Assembly: GCF_009729075.1 (NCBI RefSeq)
Contig: NZ_VTGY01000011.1
Location: forward strand, 248,001 to 312,000
Source of the DNA: Mycolicibacterium sp. CBMA 226
GTDB lineage: Bacteria > Actinomycetota > Actinomycetes > Mycobacteriales > Mycobacteriaceae
Length of the DNA stretch: 64,000 bases
Direction: 5' to 3'
The notes below the pieces were generated by a model. It was not told the origin of the DNA, made no database searches, and saw only the letters and a list, made by a program, of their open reading frames with translations. Position numbers and translations under genes: made by a program. Shown here in pieces: positions 24,687-33,116 of the stretch (the first letter of the stretch is position 1; each line of letters opens with the position of its first letter).

Positions 24687-25499
24687 TCAGCTGGGCCGCA
24701 GCACCAACACCAGGTTACTCGTCAAGAACTCCTGTAACACCGGTACAGAAGTCGCACGCCACGCCCATTGCGGGTGGTAGCGGGGGAATGCGGCGACGAG
24801 CGCCCCCGTGCTGCGTGCCCACTCCAGCCCAGCTGCGGCAGATACGGCGAACAACGACGATCCGTAGTCGTTCTTCGGCCGGTGGCCGTGTTTGCGGGTG
24901 TACATCTCGGCGGCTCGCCGGCCGCCGAGGTAGTGCGTCAGGCCCATCTCATGGCCGCCGAACGGACCCAGCCAGACGGTGTACGACAGGATCACCAGCC
25001 CACCCGGTCGGGTGACGCGCAGCATCTCCCGGCCCATCAGCCACGGTTCGCGGACATGCTCGGCGACGTTCGACGACAGGCAGACGTCGACGCTGTCGTC
25101 GGCGAAGGGCAGTGCCAGGCCCGAGGCGCGCACGAACGTGCCCGCGCCGTCGGGTTGGGCGGCCGGGCTCGTGCTGGATGTCGCCGCCAGGGCGGCTCCG
25201 GCATGCGCCTCGGCCTCATCGGGCTCGACTCCGATGTACGTCATTCCGGCACCGGAGAATTCGGTGGCGAAGTAGCCGGGGCCGCCGCCGACGTCGAGCA
25301 CCGTTGCGCCTTCGGGTGCGGTGCCGTTGAGGTCGCGCCACAGGCCGTCCACCAGGGCGACGGTGTCCCGGGCGAGGCCGCCGTAGAAGCGGGCGGGGTC
25401 GCTCTGCTCGAAACGGAACTCGCCGAGCAGTCGGATCGAGCGCGCCAGGGTGGCTCGCCTGCGCGTGGTGACCAGTCGTTTGGCTGCCCAGCGATTCAC
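24687..25499 (-). CDS. Class I SAM-dependent methyltransferase, Rv0224c-like
   Basis: 270 residues with the Rossmann methyltransferase signature: motif I VLDVGGGPGYFATEF, then MTYIGVEPDEAEA, FADDSVDVCLSSNVAEHVR (motif II/acidic loop) and GGLVILSYTVWLGPFGGHE. It transfers a methyl group from S-adenosylmethionine to an unknown acceptor. It is divergent from the glycosyltransferase gene (33 bases between starts), so the pair probably shares a promoter region. Neighbours point to lipid or glycan decoration in the envelope. The C-terminal part (GGRRAAEMYTRKHGHRPKND) may bind the acceptor. Confidence 0.82.
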   Translation of the reverse strand: MNRWAAKRLVTTRRRATLARSIRLLGEFRFEQSDPARFYGGLARDTVALVDGLWRDLNGTAPEGATVLDVGGGPGYFATEFSGAGMTYIGVEPDEAEAHAGAALAATSSTSPAAQPDGAGTFVRASGLALPFADDSVDVCLSSNVAEHVREPWLMGREMLRVTRPGGLVILSYTVWLGPFGGHEMGLTHYLGGRRAAEMYTRKHGHRPKNDYGSSLFAVSAAAGLEWARSTGALVAAFPRYHPQWAWRATSVPVLQEFLTSNLVLVLRPS

Positions 25500-25532
25500 T
25501 CCGCAACCCTACTGACCGGTACCCTTCATTCG

Positions 25533-26720
25533 ATGCCAGACCACCCCCAGCAGACTGCTGGATCTCGTGACGAGATCCGGTCGGTGCTGCTGCTCTGCTG
25601 GCGCGACACCGGTCACCCCCAGGGTGGCGGCAGCGAGACCTATCTGCAGCGCATCGGCGCGCAGCTGGCCGAGTCCGGGGTGCGGGTGACGCTGCGGACC
25701 GCCCGCTATCGCGGGGCGTCACGCACCGAGGTCGTCGACGGCATCCGGATCAGCCGTGGCGGGGGGCGGCTGTCGGTGTACATCTGGGCCGGATTGGCGA
25801 TGGTGCTGGCCCGCATCGGCCTGGGTCCGCTGCGCGGCGTCCGGCCGGATGTGGTGATCGATTCGCAGAACGGCATCCCGTTTCTGGCCCGACTGGCGTA
25901 CGGACGCCGCGCGATGGTGCTCGTGCACCACTGCCACCGCGACCAATGGCCGGTTGCCGGACGACTGATGAGCAAGTTCGGCTGGTTCGTGGAATCGCGG
26001 CTGTCGCCCCGGCTGCATCGGGGCAACCAGTACGTGACGGTGTCGCTGCCGTCGGCCCGTGATCTGGTGGACCTGGGGGTCGAAGCGTCGCGGATCGCCG
26101 TCGTCCGCAACGGGGTCGACCTCGCTCCCGCGGCGTCACTGGCGCTGCCCCGGGCGGCCGCGCCACGCATCGTGGTGCTGTCCCGGTTGGTGCCGCACAA
26201 GCAGATCGAGGACGTGCTCGACGCCGTCGCGTTGCTGGCGCCGGTGGTACCGGGGCTCCGGCTGGACGTCGTCGGCGGCGGCTGGTGGGACGAGCGGCTG
26301 GTCGCGCACGCCCGGGGGCTCGGCATCAGCTCCGCGGTCACGTTCCACGGCCACGTCGACGAGGTCACCAAACATGAAGTGCTGCAGCAGGCTTGGGTGC
26401 ACGCGCTGCCGTCGCGCAAGGAAGGCTGGGCGCTGGCCGTCATCGAGGCCGCGCAGCACGGCGTGCCGACGGTCGGCTACCGGTCGTCGGGCGGCCTGAC
26501 GGACTCCATCGTCGACGGCGTGACGGGCCTGCTGGTCGACGACCACCGCGGTCTGGTGACGGCGCTGGAGACCCTGCTGACCGACGCCGTCCTGCGCGAC
26601 CAGTTGGGTGCCAAGGCGCAGGTTCGGGCCGCCGAATTCTCGTGGGAGCAAAGTGCTTCCGCGATGCTGACGGTTGCCGAGGCCGTCCGGGACGGCAAGT
26701 TCGTCAACGGCATCGTGTGA
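25533..26720 (+). CDS. Glycosyltransferase, GT4 family, Rv0225-like
   Basis: 395 residues from ATG 25533. GT-B fold: N-terminal domain with LLCWRDTGHPQGGGSETYLQ (acceptor/nucleotide loop), then IVVLSRLVPHKQIEDVLDAV and the C-terminal donor site SRKEGWALAVIEAAQHGVPTVGY with the EX7E-type pair. It adds a sugar from a nucleotide-sugar donor to an unknown acceptor, probably on the inner face of the membrane. It is divergent from the methyltransferase and upstream of a sugar phosphotransferase and an arabinan gene cluster, which supports a role in envelope glycan. Confidence 0.85.
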   Translation: MPDHPQQTAGSRDEIRSVLLLCWRDTGHPQGGGSETYLQRIGAQLAESGVRVTLRTARYRGASRTEVVDGIRISRGGGRLSVYIWAGLAMVLARIGLGPLRGVRPDVVIDSQNGIPFLARLAYGRRAMVLVHHCHRDQWPVAGRLMSKFGWFVESRLSPRLHRGNQYVTVSLPSARDLVDLGVEASRIAVVRNGVDLAPAASLALPRAAAPRIVVLSRLVPHKQIEDVLDAVALLAPVVPGLRLDVVGGGWWDERLVAHARGLGISSAVTFHGHVDEVTKHEVLQQAWVHALPSRKEGWALAVIEAAQHGVPTVGYRSSGGLTDSIVDGVTGLLVDDHRGLVTALETLLTDAVLRDQLGAKAQVRAAEFSWEQSASAMLTVAEAVRDGKFVNGIV

Positions 26721-27026
26721 CGCGATAGGGCGTCGCGACACCGCCGCGGCCGGGCGTCAATGGCGCTTTCGTAAATTCTCTTGTGACGCCGATCCAAATC
26801 AGCCGTTTTGCTGTTGTACATCGCCACGGCGCATAAACTGACGGCCAAGTCAAATTTAATAGCAATGAGGGCCGCCTTCGGGGGTTCCGGCTTTCGGGTG
26901 TCCCTTCATTTTTGCGGATCCAGGCAACTGGGCCCGGTGATGTAGTGCGTTCGAACTCCGTTCTCATTCAATGTAATTGGATATACCGCTCCATCGATGT
27001 ACCACCGGGTCTGAGGAGTTGAGCAT
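26721..27026. other. Intergenic stretch, AT-richer, no gene seen
   Basis: About 300 bases between two glycan genes with lower GC than the flanks (for example CAAATTTAATAGCAATGAGG). It has no open frame I would defend. It probably holds the promoter of the sugar transferase. A GAGGAG ribosome site lies at 27012-27017. Confidence 0.5.
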
Positions 27027-28508
27027 GTGGAGTTGCCGATGACGCTCTCGACGTTCGGGCTCACGCGACTGACGAGTTCACGCGCGGTATGGCAGCCGTA
27101 CTATGCGCGGCGCGTGCTGATCACTGACACCGCGGCGATCATCCTCGCGATGCTGTTCGCACAGTGGGTCCGCTTCGGCGGAGCGGGCTACGGCCCGTCG
27201 GCCTCTATGCTCTATACCGGATATTCGCTGGTGCTGGCCTGTCTGTGGCTGGGCGTATTGACGCTGCACCGGGCCCGTTCCGCCTCGATTCTGGGGTGCG
27301 GCATCGAAGAGTATCGACGCGTCGTCGCCGCGTCCTTCTGGACGTTCGGTGTCATCGCCATCGTGGCCCTGCTCGCGCGGCTCGAGATCGCGCGCGGTTA
27401 CCTGGCCCTGGCGTTCCCGCTGGGCACCATCGGACTGCTGCTCGGCCGCAAGGTGTGGCGGCAGCGGGTCCGTGCGCGCCGGCACGCGGGCGAATGCCTG
27501 ACATCTGTTCTCGCCATTGGTGATCGGGACGCCATCGCCGTCCTGGCCACCGAATTGATGAATGATCCCGGCGACGGATATGTGGTGGTCGGTGCGGGCA
27601 TCCCGGGTGATCCCGGCGCGCGCGGCGACGTCATCACGATCGGCGACCGGGTAATCCCGATCTTCGGTGATGAGAACGATGCCCTCGGCGCACTCGGCGA
27701 CCGATGTGCTGCCGACACCGTGGCGCTGACCGACGCCGAGCATTTCGGCGTCGCCGGAATTCAGCGGCTCACGTGGCGTCTCGAGGCCTCCGACGTGAAT
27801 CTGGTCGTGTCACCCGGCCTGCTCGACGTGGCGGGCGCGCGGCTGGCGATGCGGCCGGTGGCCGGCATGCCGCTGCTGCATGTGGAGAAGCCGCAATATC
27901 ACGGCGCCAAGAGCTTCCTGAAGAAGGCGTTCGACTTCGGATTCGCCCTGGCGGCGCTCATCGGTACGGCGCCGCTGCTCGTGCTCGCGGCCATCGCCAT
28001 CAAGCTCACGAGTCGTGGTCCGGTGTTCTACCGGTCGGAACGCATCGGACTGGACGGCGAACCGTTCACGATGATCAAGTTCCGCAGCATGGTGGTCGAC
28101 GCGGAGGAACGTCTCGAGGAACTGCTGCCGTCGAACGAAATGGCGGACGGCGTGATGTTCAAGATGCGCGAGGACCCGCGGGTGACGCTGGTGGGAAAGG
28201 TCTTGCGCCGCTACAGCATCGATGAGCTGCCGCAGTTCATCAACGTGCTCAAGCAGGACATGAGCGTGGTCGGTCCGAGGCCGCCGCTGCGCCGGGAGGT
28301 CGAATCCTACAACGGCGACATCAGGCGGAAACTGCTCGTCAAACCGGGCGTGACGGGCCTGTGGCAGATCAGTGGCCGGTCGAACCTTGCGTGGGACAAG
28401 GCTGTGCGCCTTGATCTTTCGTATGTCGACAACTGGTCGATGCTCACCGATGTCGGGATCATCCTCAAGACGGTCAGCGCGGTGGCTCGCGGCGACGGTG
28501 CGTACTGA
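27027..28508 (+). CDS. Polyprenyl-phosphate sugar-1-phosphate transferase (WcaJ/WbaP type)
   Basis: 493 residues. The N-terminal half has four to five membrane helices and a nucleotide-binding-like domain (LTSVLAIGDRDAIAVLATEL). After a further helix, the C-terminal catalytic domain has SRGPVFYRSERIGLDGEPF, MIKFRSMVVDAEERL, DELPQFINVLKQDMSVVGPR and PGVTGLWQISGRSNL. These are hallmarks of bacterial sugar transferases that start exopolysaccharide repeat units by placing a sugar-1-phosphate on undecaprenyl or decaprenyl phosphate. GTG 27027 is preferred for its GAGGAG site; ATG 27039 is the alternative. It is not part of the Rv0225-Rv0228 order I recall, so it may be an insertion. Confidence 0.88.
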   Translation: MELPMTLSTFGLTRLTSSRAVWQPYYARRVLITDTAAIILAMLFAQWVRFGGAGYGPSASMLYTGYSLVLACLWLGVLTLHRARSASILGCGIEEYRRVVAASFWTFGVIAIVALLARLEIARGYLALAFPLGTIGLLLGRKVWRQRVRARRHAGECLTSVLAIGDRDAIAVLATELMNDPGDGYVVVGAGIPGDPGARGDVITIGDRVIPIFGDENDALGALGDRCAADTVALTDAEHFGVAGIQRLTWRLEASDVNLVVSPGLLDVAGARLAMRPVAGMPLLHVEKPQYHGAKSFLKKAFDFGFALAALIGTAPLLVLAAIAIKLTSRGPVFYRSERIGLDGEPFTMIKFRSMVVDAEERLEELLPSNEMADGVMFKMREDPRVTLVGKVLRRYSIDELPQFINVLKQDMSVVGPRPPLRREVESYNGDIRRKLLVKPGVTGLWQISGRSNLAWDKAVRLDLSYVDNWSMLTDVGIILKTVSAVARGDGAY

Positions 28509-30180
28509 GGCTCCGCCCCCGCTGAATGGCCATCGCGGCCAGGGCGCCGATCAGCATGCCCAGCCACACCAGGTGCGCGGCGATCAGCAGGCCCCGTGCC
28601 GAGGCCGCGGGCGTTGTGCCGCCGACCCGGTACAGCGCAATATCGTTGTCCCGGTATGCAATCGGTAACGACAGCGCCGGCGCCGGGCCCTCCACGACCA
28701 CCCAGCCGACGCCGGCTGCGGCCAGTTGATGCACGTCGGCGCCCCGCAGCAGCAGGTCCTGCACCCGTCGTGCCCGCACGCCCTCGCCGGGCACGGTTCG
28801 TCCCCCGATCACCAGGTCGCCGGTCGCCAGGACGTCGGCGGAAACCCAGCGGGGCAGGGGGTCCAGCACCGCGGTGGGTCCGGCCCAGGGGAACTGCCGG
28901 ATGACATCGGGCGGCAGGACCGCGACCGGCCTCGGGTCCGAATTGATCTGCGCCGCAACCGAGTACCAGCCAGCTGGGTACTGCACCGACCGCAGCTGAC
29001 CGCCGACACCCCACGCCAGGTCGGGCAGTGCGGCCAAGACCACGACGCAGCACCCCGCCGCAGCGAAAGCCGTTGGCAGCCAACGTCGGAGCTCCAGCAC
29101 CGCGGCGGCGCCCGCCAGGGCATAGCCCGGCATCGCGAGCGCGACCCACTTCTGCCCGTCGCGCAGTACGCCGGTGCTGGGAATGGTCCGGATCAGCCAG
29201 TCGAGGAACGCCGACCCGGCGTCGGTCGCCAGCAGCGCGGGCGCCACCACGGCGACGACCGCGAGCACCAGCAGCGGCCGCGCCGCAGCCATCGTCCAGG
29301 CCCGGCGTGCGCCGACCGCCACCACGGCCAGCAGCGTCACAGTCCCGACCAAGGCCCACAGCGTCGTCCGGGACACCGGTACCGCAGAGGCGTTCCAGAT
29401 ACCGCCGAGCCCGGCCAGGCTGCCCAGCGTCCCCAGCCCCGGCTCGGCTCGCGCCGCGAACGCGGGGACCCCGGCGCTGGCCACCGGGAGCACCGAGCGC
29501 GCGACGACCGTTGCCACCAACCAGGGCAGGGCGGCTCCGACTGACGCCGCCAGCGCCACCCACACGCCGCGCCACGTCCGGGTACACACCAGGGCCACGA
29601 CCAACGCCAGCAGCAACCCCGTCGGCGTCAGCCCGGCGAGCGCGATCCAGAACACCAGGCCCCAGCGATTTGTGCACGATTGTTCGCGCTCACCGCGAGA
29701 AATCGTGCACAAATCACTCGAGAGGGCGACCCACGGCAGGCAGCCGTAGCCGACCAGCAGACTCCAGTGCCCCTGCAACAACCGCTCGGCGACATAGGGA
29801 TTCCACACCGCGACGGTGGCGGCCACCAGCTGCCCGCCGAGACCGGCGTCCAGCACGGACGCGGCCAGCCGCGCCGCGCCCCAGCCCGCGAACCAGAGGC
29901 CCAGGATAAGTAGTGCCTTGACCAGCACGCCGCCGTCGATCAGAGGTGACAGGACAGAAAGGAAGAAGTCTTGCGGTAGGGCCCGGGGTGCGGCTTCGGA
30001 CAAGCCCAGTGCCGCGTCGGACAGGTAGGACCGCGGCGTCGAGACCGCGTCACGCAGCAGCAGATAACCGGGCGCCAGCAGTGGCGCGGTGACGGCGAGC
30101 GTCAGACCCAGCGCGTACAGCGCCGCCAGGGATTCAGGGCGAGCGAAGCGACGGGTGATGTGCGGACGAAAAGGGATCAG
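28474..30180 (-). CDS. Large integral membrane protein, Rv0226c-like, probable CTG start
   Basis: About 568 residues with roughly 12 hydrophobic segments (for example ALYALGLTLAVTAPLLAPGY, LVVALVCTRTWRGVWVALAA) and a luminal C-terminal part. It resembles GT-C-like polytopic envelope proteins and Rv0226c (576 residues as I recall). No ATG, GTG or TTG occurs in frame near the conserved N-terminus. A CTG at 30178-30180 overlaps the TGA of the upstream DUF3068 gene (sequence CTGA), giving the expected length (LIPFRPHITRRFARPESL). The 3' end overlaps the sugar transferase gene tail by 35 bases. Function is unknown; envelope glycan or lipid assembly is inferred from context. Confidence 0.72.
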   Translation of the reverse strand: MIPFRPHITRRFARPESLAALYALGLTLAVTAPLLAPGYLLLRDAVSTPRSYLSDAALGLSEAAPRALPQDFFLSVLSPLIDGGVLVKALLILGLWFAGWGAARLAASVLDAGLGGQLVAATVAVWNPYVAERLLQGHWSLLVGYGCLPWVALSSDLCTISRGEREQSCTNRWGLVFWIALAGLTPTGLLLALVVALVCTRTWRGVWVALAASVGAALPWLVATVVARSVLPVASAGVPAFAARAEPGLGTLGSLAGLGGIWNASAVPVSRTTLWALVGTVTLLAVVAVGARRAWTMAAARPLLVLAVVAVVAPALLATDAGSAFLDWLIRTIPSTGVLRDGQKWVALAMPGYALAGAAAVLELRRWLPTAFAAAGCCVVVLAALPDLAWGVGGQLRSVQYPAGWYSVAAQINSDPRPVAVLPPDVIRQFPWAGPTAVLDPLPRWVSADVLATGDLVIGGRTVPGEGVRARRVQDLLLRGADVHQLAAAGVGWVVVEGPAPALSLPIAYRDNDIALYRVGGTTPAASARGLLIAAHLVWLGMLIGALAAMAIQRGRSLSTHRRREPPR

Positions 30181-31373
30181 ATCCGGTCCGGTGGCAGATC
30201 GGTCGGCCGCTGGGTGGGCAGCTTCTCGGTCATGGCCTCGGCGGCGGGCATCGGGCCGGAATCGGTGTCGCGCCGGCCGAAGAAGCCGTGCCCGGCGGCG
30301 TCGAGGCCCGGATCGATCAACGCGGCCTGCGAGCGCAGGCTGTATCCGGCCAGCAGCACGCCACCGACCAGGAAGACCAGTCCCAGGCCACCGAACGTGA
30401 TGGGCAGGATGCGGTTCCACAGGGCCAGCTTGTCGCGCTCGTCGTGGGCCGCGGAGACCTGCGACTCGACCGTCTGCTCGTTGGAGGTGACGGTGAAGTC
30501 GGCGAACGTCACCTCAGGCTTGAGGGCGTCACGCGAGTAGTAGTGGAAGCCGCGGTCCTTCTCCTTGACGATGGTGCCGGAGACCGGGTCCACCCAGAAG
30601 GTGCGCGCAGCGGCGTAGTAGCGCTGCATGGTGATCGGGTCGGTGGGCTCGGCGGACGGCACGCCCCACAGTTCGGCGCGCGCGGTCACCGCCCCGTCCT
30701 CGTCCTTGTCGTACAGCGACGAGAACTTGATCGGCTCCACCAGCTTGCCGTCGGCGTCGAAGCCGACGTTCTGGGTGAACTTGTAGACCGACAGCCCGTT
30801 GACGTCTTCTTCGCCCTCGTAGTTGGCGTCGTACGCCTTCTGCGCGATCGGGTCGAACACCTGGTAGGTCTTCTTCTCCGTGCTGAACGGGAAGCGGTAG
30901 CTCAGACCGGTGTGGGGCAGTGCGATGTTGGTGGGCGGGTTCTGGTCCTCGATGGTCCGCGGCTTCTGCACCGAACCGGCCGAACCCGTCACCGCGGCGG
31001 CGGTGGTGCGGTTGAGCGTCACGGTGTCGACGAGCGCGAGCAGCAGGCCGTTGTCCTGCTGCTTGTCGGTGCGTCGCACGGTGTTGCCGACCTGCAGCGT
31101 CACCACATCAGCGTTCGCCGGGTTCTCGACGCTCATCTGCCGCTGCAGCACCAGCGGGACGTTCTTGTTGACGACGAATTTCTCGCCCAGCAGCGATGCC
31201 GGGTCCAGCGCGGTGCCGGTGCCGTTGCTCACCAGTGTGGTGTCGATGTCGAGCGGAATCTTGGCGATCTTGCCCGAGGTATAGGTCGTCAAGAGCAACG
31301 CAGCAATCAGCAGGGCGGCGCCGAGCCCCATCAAGACGCATGCCGCGATTCGCAACCCCACAGCGCGGTTCAA
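30177..31373 (-). CDS. DUF3068 (PorA-family-like) membrane protein, Rv0227c-like
   Basis: 398 residues. An N-terminal helix (IAACVLMGLGAALLIAALLL) and a C-terminal helix (ILPITFGGLGLVFLVGGVLL) frame a large extracytoplasmic domain of about 310 residues. That domain includes GLSYRFPFSTEKKTYQVFD and AARTFWVDPVSGTIVKEKD. This layout defines the actinobacterial DUF3068 family. The start is TTG (31371-31373) with GAGGAG upstream. It is coupled to the Rv0226c-like gene by a stop/start overlap. A role in envelope assembly is inferred from the neighbours. Confidence 0.8.
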   Translation of the reverse strand: MNRAVGLRIAACVLMGLGAALLIAALLLTTYTSGKIAKIPLDIDTTLVSNGTGTALDPASLLGEKFVVNKNVPLVLQRQMSVENPANADVVTLQVGNTVRRTDKQQDNGLLLALVDTVTLNRTTAAAVTGSAGSVQKPRTIEDQNPPTNIALPHTGLSYRFPFSTEKKTYQVFDPIAQKAYDANYEGEEDVNGLSVYKFTQNVGFDADGKLVEPIKFSSLYDKDEDGAVTARAELWGVPSAEPTDPITMQRYYAAARTFWVDPVSGTIVKEKDRGFHYYSRDALKPEVTFADFTVTSNEQTVESQVSAAHDERDKLALWNRILPITFGGLGLVFLVGGVLLAGYSLRSQAALIDPGLDAAGHGFFGRRDTDSGPMPAAEAMTEKLPTQRPTDLPPDRI

Positions 31374-31564
31374 CCCGTGCTCCTCACTTTGTCTGGCGTC
31401 ATATTGCTACTCGCGTGCGCGCCGTCGTCCTGCTCCTCGCGTGCGCGCCGGCCACACAGCAACCCGACTGACCCTAACAGCCCTTACTAAGGCACACCCT
31501 CAGAGTGGTGTGCGGGCGTCAGTGAGATTCGCCGCCGGGCAGGGGCACCCGGCACACTGGGGTC

Positions 31565-32752
31565 GTGGGCGACCAAGGACACGACACCACGGACAGTGCT
31601 GAGGTGAGCGGCACCCGCAGTTTCCTGCCCGCGGTCGAGGGCATGCGGGCCTGTGCCGCCATGGGCGTCGTGCTGACTCACGTCGCGTTCCAGACAGCCA
31701 ACAGCAGCGGCTGGTACGGCCGATTGTTCACCCGTTTCGACCTGGCGGTCGCCGTGTTCTTCGCGTTGTCGGGCTTCCTTCTCTGGCGGGGTCACGCCGC
31801 CGCCGCGCGCGGCCTGCGTCGTCGGCCGCCGACGGGCCACTACCTGCGCTCCCGCATCGTCCGGATCATGCCGGGCTACCTGGTGGCCGTCGTGGTGATC
31901 CTGACTCTGCTGCCCGACGCCGACGCCGACCTCACGGTGTGGCTCGCCAACCTCACTCTGACGCAGATCTATGTTCCCCTGACGCTGACCGCCGGCCTGA
32001 CCCAGATGTGGAGCCTGGCCGTCGAGGTCAGCTTCTATCTGGTGCTGCCCGCGCTGGCGCTGCTCGCCCGCCGACTGCCGGTCGACTGGCGGGTGCCCGC
32101 GATCGCGGTGCTTGCCGTGGCGAGTTTCGCGTGGCCCGCGCTGCCGTGGCACCTGCCGTTCGGCGTCAACCAGATGAACTGGCTGCCGGCGTTGTTCTCG
32201 TGGTTCGCCGCCGGCATGCTGCTGGCCGAGTTGACGGTCATGCCCGTCGGCCGCATGCATCAGCTCGCAAGGCGCCGCTGGGTCATGGCGGCCATCGCCT
32301 GCGTGGCCTTCGTCGTCGCGGCGACGCCGCTGGCCGGCAACATCGGGCTCGCCCCCGGCACCGTCAGCCAGGTCGTGGTCAAGACCGCGATGGGCGCCGT
32401 CGTCGCCGGGGCGCTGCTGGCGCCGCTGGTGCTGGACGCGCCCGGAACGCCGCACCGGATTCTCGGCAGCACCGTGATGGTGACGCTGGGGCGCTGGTCC
32501 TACGGCCTGTTCATCTGGCACCTGGCGGCGCTCGCCATGGTGTTCCCCGTGATCGGCGAGTTTCCGTTCAGCGGCCACATGCCGATCGTGCTGATCCTGA
32601 CCTGGATTTTCGGGTTCGCGATCGCTGCCGTCAGCTACGGGCTGATCGAGTCGCCGTGTCGCGAGCTGCTGCGCCGCTGGGAATCGCGGCACGCACCGTC
32701 ACCGCGGGACAGCGCGATCACCGACATACCGGAACCGGCTGCCGTCGGATAA
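31565..32752 (+). CDS. Acyltransferase 3 family membrane protein, Rv0228-like
   Basis: 395 residues with about ten helices. The family signature FLPAVEGMRACAAMGVVLTH includes the catalytic His, and FFALSGFLLWRGHAAA and QMWSLAVEVSFYLVLPALAL follow. Such proteins move acetyl, succinyl or other acyl groups across the membrane onto sugars. The location with Rv0225-Rv0227c-like genes and AftD suggests that the acceptor is an envelope polysaccharide, possibly arabinan or a glycolipid. It starts with GTG. A VOC protein gene follows after 10 bases and is probably co-transcribed. Confidence 0.85.
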   Translation: MGDQGHDTTDSAEVSGTRSFLPAVEGMRACAAMGVVLTHVAFQTANSSGWYGRLFTRFDLAVAVFFALSGFLLWRGHAAAARGLRRRPPTGHYLRSRIVRIMPGYLVAVVVILTLLPDADADLTVWLANLTLTQIYVPLTLTAGLTQMWSLAVEVSFYLVLPALALLARRLPVDWRVPAIAVLAVASFAWPALPWHLPFGVNQMNWLPALFSWFAAGMLLAELTVMPVGRMHQLARRRWVMAAIACVAFVVAATPLAGNIGLAPGTVSQVVVKTAMGAVVAGALLAPLVLDAPGTPHRILGSTVMVTLGRWSYGLFIWHLAALAMVFPVIGEFPFSGHMPIVLILTWIFGFAIAAVSYGLIESPCRELLRRWESRHAPSPRDSAITDIPEPAAVG

Positions 32753-32762
32753 GGAGGTCAAC

Positions 32763-33116
32763 ATGAATACTCCGCCTGGCTATCACTCGGTGACGCCACG
32801 GATGTTCGTGAGCGATCCGCAACGTGCCGTCGAGTTCCTGCGTGCCGTCTTTGACGCCGTCGGCGAGGTACAGCCAGACCGGCCGGCCGAAATCCGCATC
32901 GGCGACTCGCTGATCCTGGTCGGCTCGCCACTGGACCGGGGCGTCTTCCCGGCCTTCCTCTACATCTATGTCGACGACGCCGACCGGATCTACAACCGTG
33001 CCTTGACCGCAGGCGCTACGGCCATCGAGCCACCGATGGACACGCCATATGGCGACCGGCGAGCCATGGTGCGCGATCCGTTCGGGAACGTCTTCCAGAT
33101 CGCCCATCGGCGCTAG
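32763..33116 (+). CDS. VOC (glyoxalase/PhnB-like) superfamily protein
   Basis: 117 residues with the paired beta-alpha-beta-beta-beta modules of the VOC fold: SVTPRMFVSDPQRAVEFLRA, IRIGDSLILVGSP, FLYIYVDDADRIYNRALTAG, PYGDRRAMVRDPFGNVFQIA. It resembles PhnB/glyoxalase-type proteins; metal ligands are incomplete, so no reaction can be named. A strong AAGGAGG site precedes the ATG. Its TAG shares the bases CTAG with the stop of the convergent aftD gene. Confidence 0.8.
   Translation: MNTPPGYHSVTPRMFVSDPQRAVEFLRAVFDAVGEVQPDRPAEIRIGDSLILVGSPLDRGVFPAFLYIYVDDADRIYNRALTAGATAIEPPMDTPYGDRRAMVRDPFGNVFQIAHRR

Noticed and set aside
28307..29677. A 456-codon minus-strand frame across the end of the sugar transferase and the Rv0226c-like gene
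   Set aside because: GC-rich shadow frame with Arg/Gly/Ala bias. The membrane-protein frame has the expected hydrophobic segments.
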